Shown here: positions 36,931 through 47,179 of the stretch, in pieces
Layout of the letters: every line of letters begins with the position of its first letter
How positions within the stretch are numbered: position 1 is the first letter of the stretch
Assembly (NCBI RefSeq): GCF_009914315.1
Contig: NZ_CP042596.1
Span: 186,001 to 250,000 of the forward strand
Reading direction: 5' to 3'
Source of the DNA: Granulicella sp. WH15
GTDB taxonomy: Bacteria > Acidobacteriota > Terriglobia > Terriglobales > Acidobacteriaceae
DNA: 64,000 bases
Made by a program: the position numbers and the translations under genes
The notes under the pieces: generated by a model
Databases searched by the model: none
Told to the model about the DNA's origin: nothing
Seen by the model: the letters and a program-made list of their open reading frames with translations, nothing else

Positions 36931-37647
36931 TTACTCCGGCACAGCGACGAGGAGCGACTCCTCATCGAGCTGCGTCGCGAAGCGGGGCGAAGAGGCCTCC
37001 ACGGTCGTCAGTAGGTCGAGTACGGTCTCGATCTGCGCCGGGTCGGACTGCGTGCGGTTGGTGCGGGAGAGGAGCTTGCGGTAGAGAGCCAGGTGTTCGG
37101 TGGGCGTTAGCTGCAGGTCTTTGCTGAGGCTGTCGGTGAGACGGGTGCGCAGGTGCTTCAGATAGTGCGGCAGCAGGAGCTTGTACGCCTCCTCGGCCAC
37201 AGTGGCGCTGATGTGGTGCTGCGCCGCAAAGCCGATGAACTCCTCCATGGTGATGGGCTTGCGCGCGGCGCGGCTGCGAGCCCTCTGGCGGAACTTCAGC
37301 TCATCGACGACAAGGAAGAGGCCGAGCAGGGCGGAGAAGACCAGGAGCGTCATCCAGGTATGCGGGATGGCGGCTGCAAGGGCTTTATTTTCGAACTGAA
37401 CGGAGAGAATCAGCTTGCTGAAGAAACCGTCCAGAAAATCCTGGAATCCGCCAACGTTGAAGGCGTAGAGGATAAAGGCCACGCCGGTGGCAACGAAGAG
37501 GCTGTTGGAGGGGGCGAAGAAGCTTTTACGGTTGGGATCGGGTGAACTCTGGTTGTGGGCTTCGATATTGGCCTTGGCGCGAGCTACGGCTTCGCGTCTT
37601 TCGGCCTCTGTCCAGACTGCTCGAGTAGATGGATTAGGGACACTCAT
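36931..37647 (-). CDS. Hypothetical two-helix membrane protein
   Basis: 238 aa, family not recognised. A charged N-terminal cytosolic stretch precedes hydrophobic segments at about residues 48-70 (NSLFVATGVAFILYAFNVGG) and 96-115 (TWMTLLVFSALLGLFLVVD). A basic segment (KFRQRARSRAARK) and a helical C-terminal domain of about 110 residues follow. The topology suggests a membrane-anchored cytosolic helical domain. No operon partner. Confidence 0.7.
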   Translation of the reverse strand: MSVPNPSTRAVWTEAERREAVARAKANIEAHNQSSPDPNRKSFFAPSNSLFVATGVAFILYAFNVGGFQDFLDGFFSKLILSVQFENKALAAAIPHTWMTLLVFSALLGLFLVVDELKFRQRARSRAARKPITMEEFIGFAAQHHISATVAEEAYKLLLPHYLKHLRTRLTDSLSKDLQLTPTEHLALYRKLLSRTNRTQSDPAQIETVLDLLTTVEASSPRFATQLDEESLLVAVPE

Positions 37648-37936
37648 TTGTCACCGCCGTGTGGAAAGTGATAGAGAATGGCCGATTGCCATGATTCAGG
37701 GGAAGATAACCAAACTTTAGTGCAGGGAAAATGCCGTGTCAATGAGAAATACGCCTATTTATGTGATATTGAAATTAGGTTTTTAGCGGGATTTTGTTGA
37801 GAAGCGACAGCAAAAAATACCACCGGCGGTACTTCATACTGCTGTCGACACTTCAAGTATAGGGTTCCAAATTGGGCCTTGTCGGGAGGGCTCGGTCCCG
37901 GTAGGCTTGGGGTGCAAAAAGAAGCGAGGGAACGGA
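37648..37936. other. Intergenic region with a decayed repeat A copy
   Basis: Relatively AT-rich. At about 37800-37862 there is a decayed A unit: GCGACAGCAAAAAATACCAC, GGCGGTACTTCATACTGC, GACACTTCAAGT. No gene supported. Confidence 0.5.
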
Positions 37937-38467
37937 ATGAAGCGGATCGTAAGTGCGTGTACGGCGGTAGCGAGTGTGGTGTTCACCGGTGTGATGCTGG
38001 CGCAGGCTCCGGCTGCGATGACGGCCACGGGGCCTGGTGTCGAGGCGCAGGGCAGCTACTCCAGGCTGAAGCCTAACGTTATCAAGGCTGCCGAGAAGAT
38101 GCCCGCGGCAGACTACCAGTACAAGCCGACGCCGGATATCCGGACGTTTGCGCGGGTGGTCAACCATATCACCGAGGCGCAGTTCCATAGCTGCGGCGCG
38201 ATCAACCATACGCCGTGGGATGCGTCGAAGATGCCCTCGGATACGGCCTCGAAGGAGGAGATCGTGGCGGCGCTGAAGGCGTCGTTCGATGAGTGCGACA
38301 AGGCTTACGCGTCGGTGCTGGATGGCGAGCTGTTGCAGGTGGGGCAGGCGAAGCGGTCGAAGCTGGGGATTGCGTGGGGCAATGTGTCGCACGACAACGA
38401 GCAGTATGCAACGCTGTCGCTCTACCTGCGGTTGAAGGGGCTTGTGCCGCCTACCAGCGAGAAGTAG
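37937..38467 (+). CDS. Secreted DinB-like protein
   Basis: 176 aa with signal peptide MKRIVSACTAVASVVFTGVMLAQA. The rest is a four-helix-bundle DinB/DUF664-type domain: ARVVNHITEAQFHSCGAINH has the first metal-type His, and NVSHDNEQYATLSLYLRLKG the C-terminal His pair region. DinB-like proteins often bind a divalent metal and some use bacillithiol or related thiols; an exported member is less usual. ATG 37937 follows GAGGG. Confidence 0.82.
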   Translation: MKRIVSACTAVASVVFTGVMLAQAPAAMTATGPGVEAQGSYSRLKPNVIKAAEKMPAADYQYKPTPDIRTFARVVNHITEAQFHSCGAINHTPWDASKMPSDTASKEEIVAALKASFDECDKAYASVLDGELLQVGQAKRSKLGIAWGNVSHDNEQYATLSLYLRLKGLVPPTSEK

Positions 38468-38600
38468 TACTTCGAACTGTTCTCGGGGAGTCATGGGGCC
38501 TCCTCGCTGCCGACCAGCGGGAGGCCCTCAGAAGATGATCCCGCCCATGCAGCCCCGAGAACGGTACGAAGTACTGCCCGCCCGGCGTGAGGGCGCTTTT
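38466..38600. repeat. Long inverted repeat with E hairpin and partial A
   Basis: Arms of 23 nt, 38466-38488 (starts AGTACTTCG, ends CTCGGGG) and 38553-38575 (starts CCCCGAG, ends CGAAGTACT), differ at two positions. Between them is an E hairpin (CTCGCTG / CAGCGGG). The left arm overlaps the stop codon of the DinB gene. The A unit continues to the stop of the next gene, with TACGAAGTA in place of GCACGAAGTGC. Confidence 0.85.
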
Positions 38601-39090
38601 AATATTCCAAGATATGCGGCGCGGGCCAGGTCAGGCTGCCGTCGCTACGCTGATACCACATGAAGACCTTGTGGTCGCCGTTGACGCGTACCGCGACGAT
38701 GACGCCTGAGCCGAAGGTGCCGGAGCCATCGGTCTTCGAGATGTCGATGTGGTGGTTGACGATGGCGGTCTTGACCGGGCTCTCGGTGGTCCAGTCCTCG
38801 GTGAAGCGGCGCAGGGGGTAGTCCTTGTGCTGGTCGGGGTGCTGCTGCCACTGGGGGTCGTTGGTGTAGATGGCGTAGGCTCCGCCGAAGTCTTTGGCCT
38901 CGAGCGCGGTAAAGAAGCGGTCGACCTTGTGCTCGATGGGCAGGTTCGAGAAGAACCAGCCGTGGCCCAGCAGGAAGCCCGCCAGGCAGACCACGACAGC
39001 GACGGCGAAGATAACGCCGGAGCCTATGATCAGCGAGCGTTTGCGCTTCTCTGCCTTGGAGTCGAACTGCGGTGCGTTGAGTAAGGTCAT
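38599..39090 (-). CDS. Hypothetical membrane-anchored protein, NTF2-like
   Basis: 163 aa. One transmembrane segment (about 20-42, IIGSGVIFAVAVVVCLAGFLL) precedes an extracytoplasmic domain. HKVDRFFTALEAKDFGGAYAIYTNDPQW resembles the first helix-strand of NTF2/SnoaL-like or DUF4864-type domains, and VKTAIVNHHIDISKTDGSGT...VIVAVRVNG forms later strands. Probably a small lipid- or ligand-binding or scaffold domain. The start follows AAGGAAG. Function unknown. Confidence 0.7.
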   Translation of the reverse strand: MTLLNAPQFDSKAEKRKRSLIIGSGVIFAVAVVVCLAGFLLGHGWFFSNLPIEHKVDRFFTALEAKDFGGAYAIYTNDPQWQQHPDQHKDYPLRRFTEDWTTESPVKTAIVNHHIDISKTDGSGTFGSGVIVAVRVNGDHKVFMWYQRSDGSLTWPAPHILEY

Positions 39091-39142
39091 CGGGCTTCCT
39101 TGGGGTGGTCTCTACAACACGATATACGCCTGAATGATATAG

Positions 39143-39209
39143 AAACAAAAGCAAGTGCGTCCTTACGCCGGACGGGCGGTGCTTCGCACGGTTCTCGACG
39201 CTTCGCGTG
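39143..39209 (+). repeat. Dispersed repeat A, forward copy with compensatory stem change
   Basis: The usual GCACTTCGTGC hairpin is here GTGCTTCGCAC (39179-39189). Both arms changed, so pairing is kept. The second hairpin ACGCTTCGCGT is consensus. Confidence 0.88.
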
Positions 39210-39243
39210 AAAGGCGCGGCCAGCGGCTAGAATCAGGCTTACG

Positions 39244-40527
39244 ATGCGAGCGCGCCTGAAGGCCTTCTTTCAACCCCATACCATCGGTGTCACCGCTCCC
39301 TGGCGGGTCTTCTGGGTGGCTCTGGGCGTGCGCCTGGCGTTCATAACCCTGGCCCACACCTTTCGCTTTCACGGCTGGGGCGAGCGCTTTGACTTCGGCT
39401 ACGAGGCCGGGCGGATTGCGGCTGCGTTGGTCTCGGGTCACGGCTACGCGGACCCGTTCTCCAACATCGTCGTCCGCCACACAGGGCCAACGGCGTGGCT
39501 GCCGCCGGTCTATCCCCTGTTGCTGGCCGGGGTGTTTCGGCTCTTCGGAATCTATACGCACCTATCGGGATGGGTCATCCTGGCGATCAACAGCATCTTC
39601 AGCGCGTTTACCGCGATGTCGGTATGGGAGATAGGCTTCCGCTTCGCGGGTCGGCGCTGCGGAGTGTGGGCGGGGTGGCTGTGGGCGCTGCATCCGTCGG
39701 CCATGCAGTACGCGGTGAAGTGGGTATGGGAGATGAGCATCACCACCGCGCTGTTCCTGTGGGTCATCGTGCTGGCACTGCGTATGCGGGAGTCCGGTTC
39801 TTCCGATACCAGGCAGACGCGGCGGTGGTTGTTGTTCGGGCTGCTCTGGGGTTTGATCGCGCTTTCGAACTCGACGCTGCTGCTCTTTCTGCCGGTGTGC
39901 GGCCTTTGGGTGTTGGCGGGGACGCGTTGGCGCGTAAGCGGCGCGGTGCTGGCCGGAGTGGTGTTTCTAGCCTGTGTAACGCCGTGGACGGTGCGGAACT
40001 ATACGGTGTTTCACAAGTTCATTCCGCTGCGAGGGAACTTCGGCGCGGAGCTTTACCTGGGCAATGGGCCGGGGGCCACAGGCTTCTTGATGGAGTACGA
40101 CCATCCTTTTCTGGCGCAGGATCAGCTTCGGCTGTACGCCAGAATGGGCGAGGTAAAGTACGTGGCCATGCGCGGCGAGGCGGCCAAGGCGGTCATCAAG
40201 GCCGACCCGAAGCACTTCGTCGCGGATACCCTGCTGCGGGTTTACTTCTTCTGGGCAGGGGTGCCTCATGCTGCGGACGAGAGCGCGGCCTCCGAGGTGG
40301 GGCGGCTGTTGAACCACGGGTTCATCAGCCTGTGCGGGTTCTTCGGGTTGGCGTTGGCGATTGCTCGGGGGAAGGACGGGGCGTGGGTGTTTGCGTGGGC
40401 GTTTTTGTTGCTGCCGCTGCCGTATTACCTGGTGACGGCTCATGCACGGTTTCGTCATCCGTTGGAACCGATCATCTGCGTGTTGGCGGTCTATCTTTTT
40501 CAGAGCGCAGAGCCAAAGAAAGCATAG
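39244..40527 (+). CDS. GT39-like membrane glycosyltransferase
   Basis: 427 aa with about 9-10 predicted transmembrane helices. After the first helix comes DFGYEAGRIAAALVSGHGYADPF...GPTAWLPPVYPLLLAG, the typical first-loop pattern of PMT/ArnT-like (GT-C) glycosyltransferases using polyprenyl-phosphate sugars. Acts at the periplasmic face of the inner membrane. The acceptor is unknown. TAGAAT lies 10 nt before the ATG and no Shine-Dalgarno is present. Flanked by repeats on both sides. Confidence 0.82.
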   Translation: MRARLKAFFQPHTIGVTAPWRVFWVALGVRLAFITLAHTFRFHGWGERFDFGYEAGRIAAALVSGHGYADPFSNIVVRHTGPTAWLPPVYPLLLAGVFRLFGIYTHLSGWVILAINSIFSAFTAMSVWEIGFRFAGRRCGVWAGWLWALHPSAMQYAVKWVWEMSITTALFLWVIVLALRMRESGSSDTRQTRRWLLFGLLWGLIALSNSTLLLFLPVCGLWVLAGTRWRVSGAVLAGVVFLACVTPWTVRNYTVFHKFIPLRGNFGAELYLGNGPGATGFLMEYDHPFLAQDQLRLYARMGEVKYVAMRGEAAKAVIKADPKHFVADTLLRVYFFWAGVPHAADESAASEVGRLLNHGFISLCGFFGLALAIARGKDGAWVFAWAFLLLPLPYYLVTAHARFRHPLEPIICVLAVYLFQSAEPKKA

Positions 40528-40539
40528 TTATTTGCCTTT

Positions 40540-40603
40540 CACGCGAAGCGTCGAGAACGGTACGAAGTACCGCCCGCCCGGCGTGAGGGCGTTTTTGCTG
40601 TTG
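40540..40603 (-). repeat. Dispersed repeat A, reverse copy with compensatory stem change
   Basis: CACGCGAAGCGTCGAGAAC, then GGTACGAAGTACC (40559-40571), where the common copies have CGCACGAAGTGCCG. The matched C-to-T and G-to-A change keeps the stem. Confidence 0.88.
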
Positions 40604-40605
40604 TC

Positions 40606-41952
40606 TTAGTTCGCTGTGACTAAAGCATCGGCCAGGGACAGGTGGCGGTCGAGGGTGTCGATGCCGTGGTCCAGCTCCTCCTTCGTGACGATGAGGGGCG
40701 GCGCGATGATGAAGTGCGAGACCCAGGCTTGCAGGATGACGCCGTCGGCCATGCACTTGGCGGCGATCTGATCGACCACGAGCGGTGCGCCGGAGATCTT
40801 CTCGGTGTAGTTGTTGAAGGGTTCTTTGGTGGTTTGATTCTTGACCAACTCGACCGCCCAGAAGAGGCCCTTGCCGCGGACGTTGCCGACGCTGGGGTGT
40901 TTGGCTTTGAGGGCTTCGAGCTTGCTCTGAACGTAAGGCGCTAACTCAGCGGCGCGCTCGACCAAGCCAAGCCGCTGCATCTCCTTGATGGTAGCGACAG
41001 CGGGGGCGAGCGTGATGGGGTGGGCCTCGTAGGTGTGGCCGTGGGCGAAGAGGTGGTCGTGAAAGTATGCTCCAATCGCTTCGCTCGTTACGCATAGTCC
41101 CAAAGGCGAGTAGGCGCTGGTGATGCCCTTGGCCGTGGTCATGATGTCGGGCACGACGCCCCAGTGCTCCATGCAGAACCACTTGCCGGTGCGGCCCCAG
41201 CCGGTCATCACCTCGTCGGCGATAAGGAGCGTTCCGGTCTCGTCGCAGATGCGGCGGAGCTTCGGCATGTACTCGTCGGGCGGTACGATGACGCCGTTGG
41301 TGCCGACGATCGGCTCGACTAAAACTGCGGCCACGTCGGACTCGTTGCGGATCATGTGCTCGAGGTAGTCGGCGCAGGCGATGCCGCACTGCGGGTAGGT
41401 GTGCTTGATGGGGCAGCGGTAGCAGTTGGCCTCGGGCGCGAAGATGACGCCGGGAGTCTTCGCGCGCGGCTCGGCGGCCCAGCGGCGCGGGTCGCCCGTG
41501 GCGGCGATGCTGCCGGAGGTGCTGCCGTGGTAGCTGCGGTAGCGCGCGATGATCTTAGTCTTACCGGTGTACATGCGGGCGATCTTGAAGGCGGCCTCGT
41601 TGGCGTCGGTGCCGCTGGTGGTGAAGAAGAACTTGTTGAGGCTGGGCGGCAGCAGGGGCAGCAGCAGCTCGGATAGCTCGGCGCGGCAGGTGGTGGCGTA
41701 GCTCGGCATGACGTAGGCGAGCTGCTCGGCCTGAAGGGCGATGGAGGCGATGACGGCCGGGTTCTTGTGGCCGAGGTTTGAGCACATGAGCTGGGCGGAG
41801 AGGTCGAGGTAACGCTTGCCCGCCGCGTCGATGATGGTGGAGTCGATGGCGTCGACGATGTGAAGAGGGTTCCAGGTTTTCTGGAAGCGCCAGGTGCCGT
41901 AGTTAGTGGTGCGGATAGTGTCGACTACCTGCTGAGTGGTGAGTTCGGACAT
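40606..41952 (-). CDS. Class III aminotransferase, probable beta-alanine transaminase
   Basis: PLP aminotransferase of 448 aa. FTTSGTDANEAAFKIAR (phosphate loop), YHGSTSGSIAATG, LLIADEVMTGWGRTG with the ring-stacking Asp, and the PLP Lys in TTAKGITSAYSPLG. It is the last gene of the pyrimidine catabolism cluster, where beta-alanine or beta-aminoisobutyrate from the hydrolase step would be transaminated to a semialdehyde. The substrate is inferred from context. The start is preceded by AAAGGGG. Confidence 0.9.
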   Translation of the reverse strand: MSELTTQQVVDTIRTTNYGTWRFQKTWNPLHIVDAIDSTIIDAAGKRYLDLSAQLMCSNLGHKNPAVIASIALQAEQLAYVMPSYATTCRAELSELLLPLLPPSLNKFFFTTSGTDANEAAFKIARMYTGKTKIIARYRSYHGSTSGSIAATGDPRRWAAEPRAKTPGVIFAPEANCYRCPIKHTYPQCGIACADYLEHMIRNESDVAAVLVEPIVGTNGVIVPPDEYMPKLRRICDETGTLLIADEVMTGWGRTGKWFCMEHWGVVPDIMTTAKGITSAYSPLGLCVTSEAIGAYFHDHLFAHGHTYEAHPITLAPAVATIKEMQRLGLVERAAELAPYVQSKLEALKAKHPSVGNVRGKGLFWAVELVKNQTTKEPFNNYTEKISGAPLVVDQIAAKCMADGVILQAWVSHFIIAPPLIVTKEELDHGIDTLDRHLSLADALVTAN

Positions 41953-41965
41953 GGATTCGCCCCTT

Positions 41966-42363
41966 TCAAGTGCCGAGCTTTTTGCCTGTGTGAATCGTAA
42001 TCAGCCAAGCGGTAACTGCCCAAGCGCCTGGCAGTGCAGTCAGAATAAGAGAAAAGACGAAGCCAGTTTTGAAGAGAGTGACACGTCTTTGACCTATCCG
42101 AAAGAGCACATCCGAAAGAGGGCCAAGAAAGTAACAAAGGTTGGCTAGTACTGCATAAACCGGAGGCCCAAGAATCATCATGAATGGTTCTTCGAAATCT
42201 TCTCCGGGTTTTACGGCATTTGAACCAGCAATAAGAACGAGAAGCCAGGTAATGATTCCTACAACAAAGAGCGAAAGGTTGAATAGGGGAAGGCGAGCAA
42301 TCCACCAGCGAATGGTTTCCCGAGGGGAGAGATCATGCGAACCTTCGAATATCTGCTTGCCTT

Positions 42364-42370
<7 letters not shown>
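41966..42370 (-). CDS. Hypothetical membrane protein (low GC)
   Basis: 134 aa, starting MLEGKQIFEGSHDLSPRETIRWW at 42370. Three predicted helices: LFNLSLFVVGIITWLLVLIAG, PVYAVLANLCYFLG and GFVFSLILTALPGAWAVTAWLI. Two 60-base lines gave 28 G+C each by hand, about 47 percent, against neighbours above 60 percent. It overlaps the NCS1 permease end by 7 bp and stops 13 bp before the aminotransferase. Family not recognised. Likely acquired and lodged in the operon. Confidence 0.65.
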
Positions 42371-43772
<1,402 letters not shown>

Positions 43773-43776
<4 letters not shown>

Positions 43777-45164
43777 GCGAGTCCTCCGGCGTTGGCGGCG
43801 CGATGGAGGAAGCGGCCTCGGCCGGGTATGCCGATGAACTTGCCTTGATCGACGACCAGTTCGCCGCGAGAGAAGACCTTGGCTACGTTGCCCTGTACCT
43901 GCCAGCCCTCGAACATGGAGTAGTCGGTGTTCATGGCCTGGGTGGCGGCGGAGATGGTGTACTGCGCGGCGGGGTCCCAGAGGAGGATGTCGGCGTCCTT
44001 GCCGGGGGCGATGACGCCCTTGGTGGGTATCCCGAAGATGCGGGCGGGGGCTGCGGCGGTCAGCTCGACGAACTGCTGTGGCGTGATGCGACCCGCGTTG
44101 ACGCCGTGGTGCCAGAGGAGCTGGAGGCGGTTCTCGATGCCGGGGCCGCCGTTGGGGATCTTGGTGAAGTCGTCCTTGCCCAGTGCCTTCTGGTCGAGCC
44201 GGAAGGGGCAGTGGTCGGTGGAGACAACTGTGAGCGAGCCGTCCTGAAGTGCAGCCCATAACGGTGCGTGGTTTTCTTTTCTGCGCAGCGGCGGGGTGAA
44301 GACGTACTTCGCTTCATCGAAGCTGAGGCCGGGCATCTGCTCTTCGAGCGAGAGCACGAGATACTGGGTGCAGGTCTCGGCCAGGGCCTTCAGACCACGG
44401 GCCTGCGCTGCGCGTAGCTCGCGGAGGGAGTCGGAGTTAGACAGGTGAACGATGTAGACCGTGGCTCCTGCCATCTCGGCCAGGGCGATGGCGCGGTGAG
44501 TGGCCTCGGCCTCGGCCAGCGTGCTGCGGCTAAGCGCGTGGAAGTGCGGCGCGGTGTGTCCGGCAGCGAGCGTCTGGGCCACGACGACGTCGATGGCAGC
44601 GCCGTTCTCGGCGTGGATGCAAACGAGCGCGTTGAGCGCGGCGGCGCGCTGCATGACGCGGAACATCAGGCCGTCGTCGATCATCAGCGAGTCGGGGTAG
44701 GCCATGAAGAGCTTGAAGGAAGTGATGCCCTCGGCGACCATCTGGTCCATCTCGGCGAGGTTCTCGAAGCGTGGGCCGAGGTCGGTAACGGCCATGTGGA
44801 GGGCATAGTCGATGCAGGCTTTGCCCGCAGCCTTCTTGCGCCAGATGTCGAGCGCCTCGCGCATAGTGTGGCCGCGAGATTGCAGGGCGAAGTCGATCAC
44901 CGTTGTCGTCCCGCCGATAGCGGCGGCGCGGGTGCCGGTCAGGTAGTCGTCAGCCGAGGTGGTGCCGCCGAAGGGCATGTCGAGATGGGTGTGAACGTCG
45001 ATGCCGCCGGGCATTACGAGCAAGCCGGTGGCGTCGATGAGCTGGTGGTTCTCCGTGGGGAGGCTTGGGCCAACGGCGTCGACGCGCTTACCTTCGATGA
45101 GGACGTCGGCCTTGGTGGTGGAGTCGGCATTGATGACAGTGCCGTGTTGAATCAAAATGCCCAT
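43773..45164 (-). CDS. Dihydropyrimidinase (hydantoinase)
   Basis: Opens the dihydrouracil/dihydrothymine ring to N-carbamoyl-beta-alanine. Amidohydrolase of 463 aa: metal motif GGIDVHTHLDMPFGG, the carbamylated bridging Lys in SFKLFMAYPDSL near residue 150, and further ligands at CIHAENG, YIVHLSNS and STDHCPF. N-terminal beta-sandwich. Together with PreA/PreT upstream and the carbamoyl hydrolase it gives the full reductive pathway. Usual names are hydA or pydB. Confidence 0.93.
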
Positions 45165-45181
45165 GATGCCCTCGCCAGAAA

Positions 45182-45628
45182 CTAGTGCCTCATCTTTTCC
45201 ATAAGTGTCTCCGGCCTCACTGCGATAACAAGGCGGCCTGGAGTCGTTTGAAAAGTACGGATGGTGCAGTGATTGACTGAAACTCCTTGATTTACGATGC
45301 TCTCAAGTTCAATAGTTCTACTGGCAAAGTCAGTTCCACATAATTGGTGCCAATCCACTGATACCTGCAAGAGCGTTGAGGTCTTCGCGGTTTCAGGAAG
45401 AGGAGCGAGACCGTCTTTATTCGTAGTCAATTCTGCATGTTGTCCTAAGGATCGTAAGTCATCGGTTGTGGTGCCGAAGAAGAGTAGGACATGATTGTTG
45501 GCTATGGGTTTGCCAGTTTTTGCATCGAGAATTTGTATGCTGAGATTTTTTGATTGCGCAGGAAGCTTTGAGGCAATGCAAAGATAAAAAGACAATAGAA
45601 AAGCCTTGAACGCCAACTTCTTTGTCAT
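45182..45628 (-). CDS. Small secreted protein with Ig/CarboxypepD-like fold (low GC)
   Basis: 148 aa. Signal peptide MTKKLAFKAFLLSFYLCIASKLPAQS, then SIQILDAKTGKPIANNHVLLFFG, the usual start of a carboxypeptidase-regulatory-like beta-sandwich. ATG 45628 has GGGAG six bases upstream, better than the ATG at 45640. One 60-base line had 26 G+C, about 43 percent, clearly below the operon. It sits between preA and dihydropyrimidinase without an obvious pathway role, so it may be horizontally acquired. Confidence 0.65.
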   Translation of the reverse strand: MTKKLAFKAFLLSFYLCIASKLPAQSKNLSIQILDAKTGKPIANNHVLLFFGTTTDDLRSLGQHAELTTNKDGLAPLPETAKTSTLLQVSVDWHQLCGTDFASRTIELESIVNQGVSVNHCTIRTFQTTPGRLVIAVRPETLMEKMRH

Positions 45629-45805
45629 AGGTTCTCCCATACCAACAAGAGCAAATAGGCAGAGGCATTCTTAAAGTCTTGTTTGCTTGTCGATATTGCT
45701 TTCCTCTTAGTCATATAGGTGCATTTAGTCTCTTTATAAAGAGAGGCAACGGCAACTGTAAAAGCGAACTCTGGAGCGACTGCGGCAATTTGGGCATAGG
45801 TAAGA

Positions 45806-47179
45806 CTAATGCGTTGCTGTAGGAGAGGCCGTGCGTTCTTCCCATGTTTGTGGTGGCATGTTGTCGATGCGTTCCATCGTAATGCACTCTTCTACCGGGC
45901 AGACCAGCGAGCAGAGGTTGCAGCCTACGCACTCGTGTTCATCGACGCGGGGGATGCGGTCGAGCGGCGTGCCTGCGGTTTGCGGGCCGGCGTCGTCCAG
46001 CTTGGGGATAGGCGTCGTGGTGATGCGCGTAGAGGATACGGCCTGTATCTGCGCGGGTGTGCGAGTAGTATCCGGCGTGGGCAGGGTGCGGTCGAGGTGG
46101 ATGCATTGGTGCGCGCCGTCCCAGCAGGCGGTGTAGCAGAGCTGGCAGCCGATACACTTCGCCGCGTCGATGCGGGCGACAATCTTGTAGTTCAGGTTCA
46201 GGTGCTTCCACTCGCGGACGTTGGGCAGCGAGAGGCCGCGGAAGTCTTCGATGGTCTCGAAGCCCTTCTGGCGCATCCACTCGAGCAGGCCGTCGGCCAT
46301 GTCTTCGACGATGCGGTAGCCGTAGTGCATAGCCGCAGTGCAGACCTGCACGTTGCCGCAGCCGAGCAGGATGAACTCAGCCGCGTCGCGCCAACTGCCG
46401 ATGCCGCCGATGCCCGAGAGCGGCAGCACTGAGGCGGGGTCGGCGTTGATCTGCTGGACCATGTTGAGAGCGATGGGCTTGACCGCCGGACCGCAGTAAC
46501 CACCGTGTGAAGAGAGGCCATCGACGTTGGGGTTGGGGACCAGCGTGTCGAGGTCGATGCCCGTGATGGAGTTGATCGTGTTGATGGCCGAGAGCGCGTC
46601 GGCCCCACCGCGTTTAGCGGCGCGTGCGGCCATGCGGATGTCGGTGATGTTGGGCGTCAGCTTGACGATGACGGGCGTGCGCGCGCGCTCCTTCACCCAG
46701 TAGGTGATCTGCTCGGCGTACTCGGGCACCTGGCCCACGGCCGAGCCCATGCCGCGCTCGCTCATGCCGTGCGGGCAGCCGAAGTTCAGTTCGAGGCCGT
46801 CGGCCCCGGCGTCTTCGGCGCGGGCGACGATCTCGTGCCACGCCTCGCGCTTGCTCTCGACCATCAGCGACGCGATGACGACGTGCTTCGGATAGCGGCG
46901 CTTGACCTCGGCGATCTCACGCAGGTTGGTGGCTATCGGTCGGTCGCTGATGAGCTCGATATTGTTGAGCCCCATCATGCGCTGCCCGGCCCAGTCGATG
47001 GAACTGTAGCGGGAGCTGACGTTGGTAATGGGCTCGCCGATGGTCTTCCAGACGGCTCCGCCCCAGCCTGCATCGAAAGCGCGCATCACCTGCTCGCCGC
47101 AGTTAGTGGGCGGCGCGCTGGCCAGCCAGAAGGGGTTCAGGCATTTGATACCGGAAAAGTTACATTCTAATGTCGGCAT
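45806..47179 (-). CDS. preA: NAD-dependent dihydropyrimidine dehydrogenase, catalytic subunit
   Basis: Reduces uracil and thymine to the dihydro forms with PreT. 457 aa. FMN-binding dihydroorotate-dehydrogenase-like barrel (residues 1-310) with GLELNFGCPHGMSERGMG carrying the catalytic Cys region, SAINTINSITGIDLDT, LSGIGGIGSWRDA. Then two [4Fe-4S] motifs, CIGCQLCYTACWDGAH and CVGCNLCSLVCPVEEC, in the C-terminal part, with a longer spacer between them than I would expect. It overlaps preT by 20 bp. Confidence 0.95.
   Translation of the reverse strand: MPTLECNFSGIKCLNPFWLASAPPTNCGEQVMRAFDAGWGGAVWKTIGEPITNVSSRYSSIDWAGQRMMGLNNIELISDRPIATNLREIAEVKRRYPKHVVIASLMVESKREAWHEIVARAEDAGADGLELNFGCPHGMSERGMGSAVGQVPEYAEQITYWVKERARTPVIVKLTPNITDIRMAARAAKRGGADALSAINTINSITGIDLDTLVPNPNVDGLSSHGGYCGPAVKPIALNMVQQINADPASVLPLSGIGGIGSWRDAAEFILLGCGNVQVCTAAMHYGYRIVEDMADGLLEWMRQKGFETIEDFRGLSLPNVREWKHLNLNYKIVARIDAAKCIGCQLCYTACWDGAHQCIHLDRTLPTPDTTRTPAQIQAVSSTRITTTPIPKLDDAGPQTAGTPLDRIPRVDEHECVGCNLCSLVCPVEECITMERIDNMPPQTWEERTASPTATH

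Noticed and set aside
41936..42148. Plus-strand small frame opposite the low-GC membrane gene
   Set aside because: No ribosome site; the minus-strand frame has membrane helices, a start and tight operon spacing.
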